Of a stretch of DNA of 64,000 nt, positions 35,401 to 46,170 are shown piece by piece. Under the pieces are notes generated by a model. The model saw only the letters and a list, made by a program, of their open reading frames with translations, did not search any database and had not been told where the DNA came from. A program made the position numbers and the translations under genes. The stretch is from Mytilus trossulus (Eukaryota > Mollusca > Bivalvia > Mytilida > Mytilidae): contig NC_086384.1 of NCBI RefSeq assembly GCF_036588685.1, positions 10,368,195 through 10,432,194 on the forward strand. Direction: 5' to 3'. Position 1 is the stretch's first letter. Each line of letters begins with the position of its first letter.

Positions 35401-38400
35401 TATATCCGGTACTGAAATAGACAATTAGAAGTCTCGGTGATTAGGTGATGAAATTTGTCGTCTGCTACTGATAAATACGAAACTACGATTGAATACGAAA
35501 CTACGTTATATTAACGTAGCTGAAAAGGTGGAGACTCACACTACACGATAAATCGGTAGTGACCAATCTCTGTGTTATAGTAGTCTCAGGTCAAGTCTGA
35601 AGCGTAGGACAACTGGTACACTTCTGTTTCAAATTTTACAATTTTTTGTTATTTATTTTTTCTGTTGAAATTAGTTATTATGTTAAAATTGATAATTATT
35701 CACCTTGAGCGATGTATATTATGGTTGACCATTCGAGATTCACTTTTGCGAACCCGTCTGCAGCGTAATGTGTGATTTTGATATTACTACGCGGGCCTCA
35801 AGGGATTACAAATGGAAAATAAATGCTAAATATGTTAGTTTTTGTGTCTTTTAAAATACAAACAATATACAGAATTAATTGCAGGATAAAGAGACAATAA
35901 CTGTTTAGTGTCTTAAAATATCAGCTGTACTTGTACTCGGCTCGAAACAGGTGTAGTAGCTCGCTAAAAGCTCCCATACACCTTGTTTCCTAGCCTCGTA
36001 CAAATACAGCTAATATTTAAAGACAATAAACAGTTATTGTCTATGTTATATTCACGGCTTATCAAATCACTATAAATACATCGCAAAAGTATCTTTAAGG
36101 GTTCTTCGTGTATGGTAAAATTGTTCAACAAGAGATTGACGTATTTGCATAATATTACCTGGTTTTGTTATTCTTATCATTTCAATTATGGCGTCATACG
36201 GGATATGTCCGGTGACAAAAGAACCAACAACTGCTAATAAATCATAACTATCTAGAGTTAAAAAAAAACACGCAAATAATCAAACAAAAATCTTTCAATA
36301 TTACTACAAAACTTCATTCAAAGATGAAAAAATGGAGATGATGATTTACCGTTTTTTTTAAACTGCATAGTTGAGTATATTCTAATGTTCCAATTTACAG
36401 ATTGACGCGATAGCTTTTATAGTTCAAGCTTTTATGATTATTAATGTTTGAACTGATTGTGTATATGCAAATCTTCCATATTAGTGAGTTAAACTAAATA
36501 TTTCAGAACCATTAATCAAACGAAACACGTTTGTATTGGTTTACAAATGACATTCCACTGTTTCCAATCTTAACAAAGCGTATAATTTACTACACTTATA
36601 TTTTAGTATTTAGTGATACAAATGTATTACCCGGGTTGCTAAACAGCAAAGGTTTTGATGTAAAGTAACTGCAGAATAAATTTCGATAAGTCTTCTTCTT
36701 TTCTGCCTCTTTCAGCATTCCCGAAGAGGGATCCAATCCATCGATGATTTTAAATCCTTTAGATGCCAACTAATGCATAGATATAACAGATGACAATTTA
36801 AATATCTGTAGTACAGTGTGTTGAACTCTGCTTTGTAGCGAGTTAAAGATGTTCTAGATAGAAAATGTATTTCCTCCCTATTTACAATTAATACTGTGGA
36901 TTCATTTATTTTTTAGGGTATCAATTTTCGTGAATTGCTGAAAACTCGCATATTCGTGGATATTGGATTTCGTGGTTTTGTCAATCTCTGTATACAAAGC
37001 CTATTGAGAAGATGATATTCGTTGGACATTTGATTTCGTGGTTACACTGTACCAACGAAATCCACGAAAATTGGTATCCAAAGAATAATAATGAATCCGC
37101 AGTATTTTGTAAGTTTGTATTATATAAGAAAAGGGAAAATAACAACATATGCAACCGATGTAGATTGAAAACAAACTGTCATCTAGACATCAAGGTGTCT
37201 CAAGTCTGGCTTTGGTTAGTTTTATATGATTTGGGATTTTCTCGCTGTGTTCAAGACCAAATTGTGTCCTTCTGCTTTTTGGTCGAGCTGATGCCTGCCT
37301 CTTTGACACATTCTCCATTTCCATTCTCAATTTTATAAAGTTAATCATATGGACACAAAACATCATACAGTAGACTACAAGAAGGTGAGTGTTTAGCTGA
37401 ACAATAATTTAAAAAGCTCATGCTTACACTGACTATGTAAATGTCCCTACAGATCTTCATGTCTACATTTTTTTCTTTAACCTATTATTAATCATATTTT
37501 AACGGTTTTCATGTATATATAGACATGGTATAATTAGGCTTTTAATGCGTTTATACAAAAGTAAACAAAAAACATATAAATACTCCATATGCTCACTTCT
37601 TCAGCTAGTAAACCGGTACCTGCTCCTACATCAAGCATAACAATATGTTCTCTGTTTTTAGGGAAATATTTACATACTACATCACAACATTTACTGTTTC
37701 CCGTGTAACCAAATTGTTTGTTATTCTGCAGAATGAAAATGAAATCATAAAAATATATATAAAAAAGTAAAATCACAAAAATACTGAACTCAGAGGAAAA
37801 TCAATTTGGAAAGTCCATAATCACATGGCAAAATCAAAAAACAAAACGCATCAAAAACGAATGGACAAGAACTGTCGACGTACGTCATATTCCTGACTTG
37901 GTACAGGCATTTTCAAATGTAGAAAATGGTGGATTAAACCTGGTTCTATAGCGCTAACCCTCTCACTTTAATAACAGTCTCATCAAATTCCGTTACATTT
38001 ACATGATGCGTTAAATAAACAGTCACAATCAATAAAATAGTCAAAATATGGGAACATCAGTCATCATCGTATAACAATTTAACAGGACACAACAACATCT
38101 ACTATCTACTAACACATGGATTGATTTGAGTGTCTGACGTCAGAAAAATTATATACGTCACATAAATTTGTCGTTCAATGTGCATACAATAGTTATCAAA
38201 AGTACCTGGATTATAAACAATTTTAAATTTTACATAGGCAATGAGCGCAGACAGGGTTAAAAAATCAAAAGTATGTAAGAATAAATTACAGAAATCAAAC
38301 TAGTCCAAAAGTTATACATAGAATTTATGAGAATCCAAAACTTTTAAAAGGAACAATTTAACAGGACACAAAAACCTATCCACGAACACATGGATCTACT

Positions 38401-40332
38401 TGAGTGTCCGACGTCAGAAAAATTATATACGTCACATAAATTTGTCGTTCAATGTGCATACAAACAATTTTAAAATTTACATAGGCAATGTACGCATACA
38501 CGGTTAAAAAATCAAAAGTATGTAAGAATAAATTACAGAAATAGACCGAGATTCAAACTAGTCCAAAAATTATACATAGAATATATGAGAATCCAAAACT
38601 TTTTAAAGGGAACAATTTAACAGGACACAATAACATCTACTGTCTAAGAACACATGGATTGATTTGAGTGTCTGACGTTAGAAAAATTATATACGTCACA
38701 TAAATTTGTTGTTCAATGTGCATACAAACAATTTTAAAATTTTTTCATAGGCAATGTACGCATACAAAGTTAAAAAATCAAAAGTATGTAAGAATAAATT
38801 ACAGAAATAGACCGAGATTCAAACTAGTTCAAAAGTTATACATAGAATTTATGAGAATCCAAAAATTGTCAATTCCACTACGCCATTGATTGATTTTGAC
38901 GTTTGTGGTTCAACGTATATAGTAATTCATAATAGAAATATATCATAATGACATATTATAGACAAATATCATACTGACGGGATCTTTTAAAGTACAGAGT
39001 CACGTTATAAGCACAAAAGAAATACAAAGAGTCACATATACAAAACAAATCACCAAAAAGTCAATACAAACACATTGACGAGATGTATAAGTACCGAGCC
39101 ACGTCAAACGGATATCACATAAAACCATTCAACAGTAAAAGTAATCTTAATTATAGAACAAAAACAAATAAAAGAACAATAAAACATGTTGTTAAGATGA
39201 TACACAACATCAGTACGCAGAATCTATACATCAAGACCATCGTGTATTATTTGAGAAGTTGATACGGAATATTTATCAACAAGGTCTTGGTACCTTCCGA
39301 TGAACTTTTTTAGAAAAAGGACGAGACGTTCTTTGACATACCCCTGGTTCATCAACTTTCTACTCAGACACTGATGACGTTTTACAAAGTCTGAGTAGGA
39401 GCTGCAAGATCTTGAATATCGAATAAGTTGGGAAATATATATCCCATATGCAGGTGAAGTTGGTATATTGCTACTAAGGTGGGGGAAATTTATAATTTCG
39501 AAATTAAAATCGTCTCGTTTGTCATAGATTCTGGTACTGAGATGACTGTGTAAGTCAAATTCGAGATTTAAGTCTAAAAATGAGGCGGAGGAATAACAGA
39601 TTGTATAAACAGTCGTTATTTTGGTAGTTTGAGATAAAACCTCGTGCAAGAAATCACGTATCTCAACAAATACGAAACGTAAATGATTGTTGGAAATTCT
39701 TGGAAATATCGAAAGTTAGGTAATAAAGTCTAATGGCAATTCAGAATATCTATGTTTTGAGCTACCAAGGAGCAAAATGTATATATGTACGAATCTCTGA
39801 GACATGATCCATGAAGCAATGCCAAGATCATATAATGGAAATAGAATTATATATGATTATTAGAGATTGCATTTCAGAACAGTGATCAAGATATTAAACG
39901 AAAAAAGAGATAAAGGGTTGACCGTGCAGCCTCCCGACAAAATCTGCGAAGCACTATATAAAGTTAAGCATGGTAATTGTAAAGTAAATATATATAGTAA
40001 CTGTGTTGGTATCTGAACAATTATAGAAATATTTAGCAATTTCTGCTATTAAGGTGTCAAGGCCGCCATTACCAAACTCTTGGGTGCACGGAAAATGGTT
40101 CCTATGACATACAAAAAGATTTATGGTTTTGAGTGACATAAACGTTATATTAAACATTCATTTATTTGGCATTTGGATTACTTTTATGACAGATGTCTAG
40201 AAAGTAAATTGAAGAGCTTACCGTTTCAAATGTAGAGCTCCAGTCGTTGTACAATTGGACCTTTTCCTCCGCATTCAGATTATGACCAATGAGGCGTTTG
40301 ACTGTTGTTTCATAACGAGACTCTTTTTCCAT
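32470..40332 (-). CDS. METTL27-like: METTL27-like SAM-dependent methyltransferase, copy B
   Basis: Exons 40332-40222, 37725-37597, 36769-36631, 36251-36159 and 32654-32470 have the same lengths and phases as copy A (111, 129, 139, 93, 185 nt), giving 218 aa. Motif I LDVGAGTG (68-75) is unchanged. The acidic motif reads GLDPSSGML, and the exon 4 motif has Val instead of Gly (GSFVTGHIPYDAI). Exon 5 ends ENADGIIIVYRVR. Differences from copy A cluster in exons 1-3, while exon 4 differs at only two of 31 residues. All splice sites are intact, so I take it as functional. Intron 4 has grown to 3.5 kb (0.4 kb in copy A) by insertion of repeats at 32975, 33975 and 35892. An acceptor at 40353 and a donor at 43336 suggest a non-coding first exon about 3 kb upstream, as in copy A. 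Confidence 0.88.
32975..33149. mobile_element. Near-perfect 175-bp palindrome
   Basis: Arms of about 75 bases run from aatgaatggc (32981) to the partner gccattcatt (33128-33137). They share ttttgattttattgaaccat and aaaactaatttttgact, with the centre ataatccgc-gaa-gcggattat. The centre is perfect and the arms have few differences, so the insertion is young or maintained. It is in intron 4 of copy B and absent from copy A. Confidence 0.9.
33525..33720. repeat. Repeat fragment and ctacagata iterations
   Basis: It begins 'gtgtgacgtccatttctaaa' (related to 7394-7430), then has three ctacagata words and a ctgtatctgtatactatacagatatcgct palindromic run at 33636-33690, ending at gctccgcccactgccgg. 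I do not recognise the whole. Confidence 0.45.
33975..34085 (+). repeat. SINE-type repeat head, 'attgccaatgagacaactgt'
   Basis: It runs aagatgtggtataattgcca, atgagacaactgtcaccaca, agagaccaaaatgacgcaga, ending 'aggtcactgtacggccttca'. It matches the heads of 8895-9265 and, inverted, 9450-9702. Box A/B-like pol III words are not clear enough to claim. Confidence 0.8.
35892..36042. mobile_element. 151-bp palindromic MITE
   Basis: The ends agacaataactgtttagtgt and its partner (ending taaacagttattgtct) continue inward through 'atcagctgtacttgtac' / 'gtacaaatacagctaatat' and gaaacaggtgta / tacaccttgtttc. The whole element is one imperfect hairpin in intron 4 of copy B. Confidence 0.85.
36892..37104. 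mobile_element. MITE with tactgtggattcatt ends
   Basis: Left tactgtggattcatt and right aatgaatccgcagta, with further inward matches (gggtatcaattttcgtg / cacgaaaattggtatcc; ggatttcgtggtt). It is 213 bp and sits in intron 2 of copy B. Its style (internal 'cgtggatt' / 'aatccacg' words) resembles the 24153 family, but the termini differ, so I treat it as a separate family. Confidence 0.85.
37185..37340 (+). repeat. Dispersed repeat with ttctccatttccattctcaa end
   Basis: The segment from 'agacatcaaggtgtctcaag' to 'catttccattctcaatttta' shares its 3' part with 56180-56240 and 9310-9350. The 108-codon frame over it is a by-product. Confidence 0.65.
37790..38012 (-). repeat. Dispersed repeat, opposite copy of 29100-29400
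   Basis: It contains atactgaactcagaggaaaa, 'tccataatcacatggcaaaa', cctgacttggtacaggcatt, cctggttctatagcgctaac and the aataacagtctcatcaaatt end. It sits in intron 1 of copy B, next to the tandem array. Confidence 0.85.
38073..38866. repeat. Tandem array, three units of about 260-280 bp
   Basis: Units start with aacaatttaacaggacacaa at 38073, 38352 and 38611. Each contains acacatggat, the gagtgtc(t/c)gacgt block, 'attatatacgtcacataaat', ttcaatgtgcatacaa and the atgagaatccaaaa end. The first unit carries a 27-base insertion (tagttatcaaaagtacctgg region) that the others lack. The array lies directly 3' of the reverse-transcriptase remnant at 39224-39649 in that element's orientation, so it may be its 3' UTR. 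Confidence 0.85.
39224..39649 (-). pseudogene. C-terminal part of a retroelement polyprotein (reverse-transcriptase-like)
   Basis: The minus-strand frame of 141 codons has the pattern SASFLDLNLEF, TRIYDKRDDFNFEIINFP, YGIYISQLIRYSRS, FVKRHQCLSRKLMNQGY and FIGRYQDLVDKY. This is the region after the reverse-transcriptase core in a retroelement family common in aquatic invertebrates. I favour a Penelope-like or related non-LTR origin, but I am not sure of the class. Upstream coding (39650-39950) is interrupted by a stop, so it is a dead fragment. A second fragment of the same family is at 49437-49970. It lies in intron 1 of copy B. Confidence 0.7.
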
Positions 40333-40554
40333 CTTGTGATAAATTTTTGAACCTAAAATATACACATATTAAGGGTTTACATAAACAAAATAATAACAAC
40401 ACTTAAAAGTTAAAAATAACAAACAAAATATCACATCTATATCAGTGAGATTTAGACAAAGTATTAAGAACAAACACTGCATCAAAAGGAAGTGTTTCAG
40501 TAATATACTATTATATATAGATTTTTGCTTTAAAACAAAACAAAAAAAAGTAAA

Positions 40555-40785
40555 AAGAACTTCAAAACTGAAAAGTCCTTATCAAATGGAATAAAATCAA
40601 AAACTCAAAGACATTAAACAAATTTAAAACAACTGTCTTATTCCTTACTTGGCACATGTATTTCCTGCGAAAAATGAAAGACAAGAAAACAAAAACTGAC
40701 TTTGGCACAATAAAAAAATGACGGCATGTGTAAATACCGAGACACGTCAAATGTACATTACCAATAATGAACATACCACAGGGTC
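40555..40785 (-). repeat. Dispersed repeat, 'cctgacttgg' family, partial
   Basis: The stretch 'gaaaagtccttatcaaatgg' through 'ttattccttacttggcacat' to the taccgagacacgtca end is a diverged member of the family at 37790-38012. Confidence 0.6.
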
Positions 40786-40789
40786 ATGT

Positions 40790-41815
40790 TTTCCCTGACT
40801 GTTTATGAAGTCTTTTACACTAAATCCATTGGATGTTGGATGTGTACTGATTGATAGTTTAGTTTTAGATGCGTGATTTTTTTTATTGTTGTAAAAGGCT
40901 TTGAAGTAGTTGTCAGTAACTACGAGTACTCTCAGGTCTATACTTATAATGTATTTTTGTTGTTGGTATATACAACAAGAACTGTCTTTAAAAAAGATAT
41001 CCGACGTATTTAAATTTGAGTATATTTTAAAACTATCATTTCGATAACCTTCACAAGCACAATGGCTTAATGATGCAGGACCTCTTCAATAAAATCTCCA
41101 TCTGAATGTAACTACAAGAATTTCTTTACTAAGTCTAGTTATATTAAGGCAATAATTCATATATAAGAATATTGTGATGACACCTAAAATCTAGTGCAAA
41201 TAAAAAGAAACAAATATACATTTACTACTGTTTCGTTAAACTTAATTCATGGTTAACAAAGCTAGAAACTATTGGTAGTAGTATAAGTAGTTTCTTTCTG
41301 TTTACATTCACCAAAACCCCGCGGAAATCTCACATGCGTAGGTGTGTTCTAAAAGTCATGTACGTTCGTACAACAAAGTTTACATTAAAAATTACATAAC
41401 TGTATATTGTCCCGAATAAACAGCTGTCATGGATAGAAAGAGCTCTTGGAGAAACAATTATTTTAATAAAAATATAAATCTTTGTAAGATATAGTTCAAA
41501 TATTTATAGTTTTTCACTTGCTTTCCATCACGATATAATTTTCGAGACTTTTTTTCAAACACAACCAAATCACCAACCATGACAGCATTTTGACCAATCA
41601 CAGAAAGAATTTTCGAGCATGCGTAGTTTGTTGCCATATTGAAGCGTCCTTAAGTTCAAAGTGCACAAACCGAAACTATACCGACTACGTCGAAAAAAAT
41701 GCAAGTTCCCAGTCACGTTCACTCTGTGTATTTGCTAAATGTATTTCTATTTGTATCCATTTGATGAGTTAACTAAAGCCTTTCTCAACTGATTTTTATA
41801 TGTCGTTCTTATGCT
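40790..41815. other. Non-coding stretch
   Basis: It lies within the probable 5' intron of copy B. It holds AT-rich DNA and a few short open frames without codon bias or motifs. I see no repeat border or gene that I can support. Confidence 0.5.
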
Positions 41816-41819
41816 TAAC

Positions 41820-42060
41820 TGATACACCACTGTTCCAGGTTAAAGGAGGGTTTGGATCCCGCTAACATGTTTAACCCCGCCCAATTCTGTAGGTATGTGT
41901 TTGTTCTAACTTGGGACTCCCAAGTCAGGAGCCTTATAATTCAGTGGTTGTCGTTTGTTGATGTGTTACATATTTGTTTTTCTTTCATTTTTTGTACATA
42001 AATTAGGCTGTTAGTTTTTTCGTTTGAATCGTTTGAATTTTATAAGCAAGACCCGTTTAA
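41820..42060 (-). repeat. Repeat copy, inverted relative to 8895-9265
   Basis: The stretch 'ggtttggatcccgctaacat', gttgtcgtttgttgatgtgt, catatttgtttttctttcat and aggctgttagttttttcgtt, read on the minus strand, matches the rear half of the 8895-9265 repeat in order. Confidence 0.75.
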
Positions 42061-42599
42061 CTTTTAACAGACTTTTTATATAAATCCAAAATTATATCTT
42101 CTTCCTTTTCGGATCTAAAAGGGGAATCATTGCAATTTATTACGTGTAATGTCAATTGATCTCTGCTAGAGAATTTTTATCATTGGCACTCACCATGCAT
42201 ACCGTATATATCTTCTCATTTTATATAGACTTATGCATTACCCAAATACGGTATATATTTTGTTGTTTGTTGCTTACGTTATTTCATTGGGCAGTATTCC
42301 ATGCATCTTCAGTACAACAAAACATTAAGAAGTATCCATACTGATGTGCAAAACAAACATTATTGATATTGCGTCTCAAATGGTAACGTCAAATTTTTAC
42401 TTTTTACGTCGATTACACGATTATTTTGGAGAAGATTTGTATTTCGCTTGCCATGTTTGTAAATTATAAAAGGCCACGAAATAACATTATAGCTGACTAT
42501 GTAGTATGAGCTTTGGTTTTAAATGCATGGTTTTGGCGAATAGAGGCGAAATATATCAAATGAACATTTAAAATAATCAGTCGAAAATGAAAATTCGAC

Positions 42600-42750
42600 G
42601 CGATAGTTAGAAAGAAATATACCAAAAGACAGACAACTGTACACACAACAAAACATAACATAGAAACCAAAATAATTGAGTAACATGAACCAAATCAATA
42701 TCAGGTTGGTGTATTCAGGATCTCCATAAGGATAAGGGGTGAGAGGGAAG
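42600..42750 (+). repeat. Partial copy of the 20670-20965 repeat family
   Basis: It contains accaaaagacagacaactgt, aaacataacatagaaaccaa, agtaacatgaacc and 'ggatctccataaggataagg', which correspond to parts of 20680-20830 and 63540-63690. Confidence 0.55.
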
Positions 42751-43336
42751 TTAAGTGAATTCGCAACTGAGTTTTGAGTTTATTAATTATTCGATTGTAA
42801 ATATAAACGTATATAAATACAAGTCTTAATTGAAAACTACGTTCAAACCTAAGAATGCGTTGGATAAAAACCGCAATTTTTATATATATAAAAAAATGTG
42901 GTATGATAGTTCATTGTATGTATTAAAAGGAGAAATGTCAATAAATAAAAGTAAGTTACTTCGGTTCTATTTCCTGTTTCAACTCTTTTCAAAATATTCG
43001 ACAGGTTTTTTTCTAAAATTAAGTCATTTCTTACAGGGTTGTATCATTCAAATTAAAAGTAAATTCACAGAAATCTACCTTTATTAAAAGAAACCATGTG
43101 TGTCAGTAACACTTGAAGTACACGTTTGATGTGGTTCACCCGTGTACACAGGTTCGACTTTTAATACAATTATACATGCGGGTAAAATGTTGAAACATTC
43201 TGCATGTATGCATGGCTACTATAACTTATTGTCTGTAAATCTATAAACATTCGATAAAATTAAAATACGTAAATAAACTTAAATTCAATTTTACAAAATC
43301 AGCATTTTGAATTATAAGTAATGTAAAATGAATTAC

Positions 43337-43380
43337 CTGTAATGTGGCCGACAACATGTACATCTACTACGATTTATTTT
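43337..43380 (-). other. Probable 5' UTR exon of methyltransferase copy B (3' border only)
   Basis: The minus strand reads ...CACATTACAG|GTAATTCATTTTACA. The donor and the next 10 intron bases equal those at 30422 for copy A. It has no open frame continuous with the start codon, which is downstream of an acceptor at 40353. The 5' border is arbitrary. Confidence 0.4.
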
Positions 43381-43548
43381 CGTTATAAGCCTTAACGAAT
43401 ACCGTTATGCGTAGTAATTTGCACGGGTGGATTCACCCGTGCATCATACCTAAGCGGGAATTTAATCATTCGACGGTTTGCATTCAATCAGTCTACACGT
43501 TTAATTCAATTGCTGTTAATGTCTGTTTATCTTTTTTCTCCTTCATGT

Positions 43549-43672
43549 CTGACGAGGGAATCCGAAGTTCTCCTGAACGTGCACCTGCAAGAAGTCATCA
43601 TAGGAGTGAAGATGACAATCCTACTAGCAACCCTACAGCTGATGCTTTCTCGTTGTTTTCCACAGGACTTTA
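43549..43672 (+). pseudogene. Possible start of a retroelement ORF1
   Basis: A short frame beginning MSDEGIRSSPERAPARSHH and continuing with SEDDNPTSNPTADAFSLFS ends in a stop after 41 codons. The polar, Ser/Pro/Arg-rich start resembles the beginning of gag-like ORF1 products. With the DIRS-like pieces downstream on the same strand (44905-46170), I suspect it is the 5' part of that element. This link is an inference. A strong hairpin, gcacgggtg...cacccgtgc, lies just upstream at 43421-43442. Confidence 0.3.
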
Positions 43673-43825
43673 GTCGTCTAACTGTTCAGAAATAAGCGGT
43701 CTAACAACAATAGCAGTTCCAAATGAGGTATTATCTTTGATTGACTTTAATTTATGTTTAGACACATAATATGAGAATGACAATGAGTTAGTACAAGTTT
43801 ATAATGTTAAAGGTCGATTATATAA

Positions 43826-44475
43826 TAAACTCATCATAGATACCAGGACTAAATTTAGTATATACGCCAGATGCGTTTCGTCTACAAAAGACTCATCAGT
43901 GACGCTCGAATCCAAAAAAGTTAAAAAGGCCAAATAAAGTACGAAGTTGAAGAGTATTGAGAACCACAATTCCTAAAAGTGTTGCCAAATACAGCTAAGG
44001 TAATCTATGCCTGAGGTAGAAAAGCCTTAGTATTTCAAAAAATTCAAACATTTGTAAACAGTAAATTTATAAATATAACCATATCAATGACAATTCATGT
44101 CAGCACAAAAAGTGCTGACTACTGGGCTTGTGATACCCTCGGGGAAATAAATCTCCACCAGCAGTGGCATCGACCCAGTGGTTGTAAATAAACTCATCAT
44201 AGATACCAGGACTAAATTTAGTATATACGCCAGACGCTTTTCGTCTACAAAAGACTCATCAGTGACGCTGGAATCCAAAAAGTTAAAAAGGCCAAATAAA
44301 GTACGAAGTTGAAGAGCATTGAGAACCAAAATTTCTAAAAGTGTTGCCAAATACAGCTAAGGTAATCTATGCCTGAGGTAGAAAAGCCTTAGTATTTCAA
44401 AAAATTCAAACATTTGTAAACAGTAAATTTATAAATATAACCATATCAATGACATTTCATGTCAGCACAAAAAGT
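43826..44475 (-). repeat. Tandem pair of the 'actcatcagtgacgct' repeat, 363-bp unit
   Basis: Two nearly identical copies begin taaactcatcatagatacca at 43826 and 44189. They carry gacgct(c/g)gaatccaaaaag, tacgaagttgaagag and 'ttgccaaatacagctaagg', and end tgtcagcacaaaaagtg. The first copy has an additional about 75 bases (through ccaccagcagtggcatcgac) before the second begins. The near identity shows a recent tandem duplication. The minus-strand 88-codon frame here is a by-product. Confidence 0.9.
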
Positions 44476-44904
44476 GAAATAGTCTACAATTTTGGAAAGA
44501 AAAACTTTTATTGACCGAAAAAATGTATTTACGGAAGTCGCTAAGGAAGTTAGCACTCCCCTTTATGTTATTAATCCTTTATCGGTGTTAATTTTTGAAC
44601 TCAGACACGTACATCAATACGAAATGTTATCTAAATTGAAATACAAGGTTGTAAAATAGGCCAAAAACGTATATAGCAAATAAAAATGTTGCATTTAAGT
44701 TTGATTCAAGACATCACCGGGGTACCTTTGTATAGATATGCATGATGAATCAAAAAAGTTTCTTGGGTTTTCATAGAAAAGTGACACTAAAATTCAATGT
44801 AACACTTCAGGTTGGTTTTTGTGCTGAGCTCAGCTTGTTACATTTTCAATAAAATGGTACACCCCCTTGTAAAATATTGGTAAAGTAAATTATTCAATAT
44901 AATT

Positions 44905-46170
44905 GTATATCAAGATTATGGACTTGGATTTGAAGATACTGAAAAATTTATGTTAAAAATGTCAAAAGATTGTCTGATTTATTGTCAGCTGTTTTGTTGC
45001 CAATTTATGGAAAAAGTGTGTGGAAGCCATACAACAGTTAAGACTAGCTTGGTTTTGTATGGGATTTACGTAGGGGTACTTTAAGTGTACCTGAACAGAA
45101 AATGTTTGACTATTTTGAATAGTATTATTGTTTTGGCACTTATAAATCCCTGTAATACGACTGCAAGGAAAGTTGCAGCGGATATTGGTCAAATCATTGC
45201 ATTATCACTCGCATTAGGTTATATATGTAGAATGTTGACAAGACACTTACATCATTTAGTAGATGACCGATCCTCTTGGGACTCTAGAGTTAAGTTAGAT
45301 CTTGTGTCTATTATAGAGTTAGAATTTTGGCGTTCTTCACTAGAATCTCAAGGACAACTTAGCGAGAATTAAAGGCAGTGATTTTGACTTGGAAAGCTTT
45401 CCGGGTCATTTTGAAATAAATTTTTAACTACTCACTGATTACCAAAACGTAGCTAAAATATCTGAAGTTGGCAGCATGAAACTGAATTTGCCCAATCTAG
45501 CTATGGAGATTTTTTATTTTTGTATAGAAAATTCGATGTGTTTGAAAATTGAGTGGATAGCAAGAACTTTGAATACTACCGCGGATCAGTATAGGAAAAT
45601 ATTTGATTTTGACGATTGGTTGTTGTCGGACAGAATTTTTCATGATATTAACAAAATATTTGGACCTTTTGCTTAGATCGATTTGCTAATAGTGACAATG
45701 CTTAACTCCCAAGGTATACTTCAAAGCTATTTGATCCTTTAACAAAAGGTATATTTTTATAATTGATGCTTTGACGTTTGACTGGTCAAGCGATACTAAT
45801 TTGCTCTTGTCACATGTATTCTTTATAGCTTACACTCCAAAACATATTCAATTATGTAAAGCTAACGGTACATTGGATATCCCTCACTTGAAATCGACAG
45901 TTTTCTGACCGATGCGCGAGTCTGTTGACACCGAAAAGTTTGTCGGTTTCGTGCAATACTTTGTTGAGTATGAAACCCCTTCTAATTTTTCAACAGGGTC
46001 GGGATGTGCTGAGAATTCGGTTTTAAACGAATAAAGGTTAATTTCAAATGTGCTTGTATTGAAACTTGATGCTAAAGTGAATGAATGAATTTCGAGAACA
46101 AATTCTTTATGCCGACCTTGCCGCTTTTTAATTTTTGATATTGTAACTGTATATTGTACAGTGTACATGT
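44905..46170 (+). pseudogene. Degenerate DIRS-like retrotransposon (RT end, RNase H)
   Basis: Frames on the plus strand, broken by stops and shifts, give DIRS-type pol pieces in order. YQDYGLGFEDTEKFM (about 44910) stands where the reverse transcriptase normally has a YxDD box. LGFVWDLRRGTLSVPEQKMF follows (about 45050). Then come TARKVAADIGQIIALSLALG (45142) and SWDSRVKLDLVSIIELEFW in the RNase H region, IFYFCIENSMCLKIEWIART and FDFDDWLLSDRIFHDI (45476-45676), then FDWSSDTNLL, KANGTLDIPHLKS and FVEYETPSNFSTGSGC. The catalytic box is altered and at least four stops interrupt it, so it is dead. No tyrosine recombinase portion is visible. Confidence 0.75.

Noticed and set aside
38073-38866. Tandem units as a CRISPR array
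   Set aside because: The units are about 260-280 bp with no short repeat/unique spacer pattern, and the DNA is eukaryotic.
44084-44350. 88-codon minus-strand frame
   Set aside because: It is read across the junction of two tandem repeat copies, with no protein similarity that I know.
45884-46168. 94-codon minus-strand frame
   Set aside because: It is antisense to the DIRS-like pol remnant, which reads sensibly on the plus strand.
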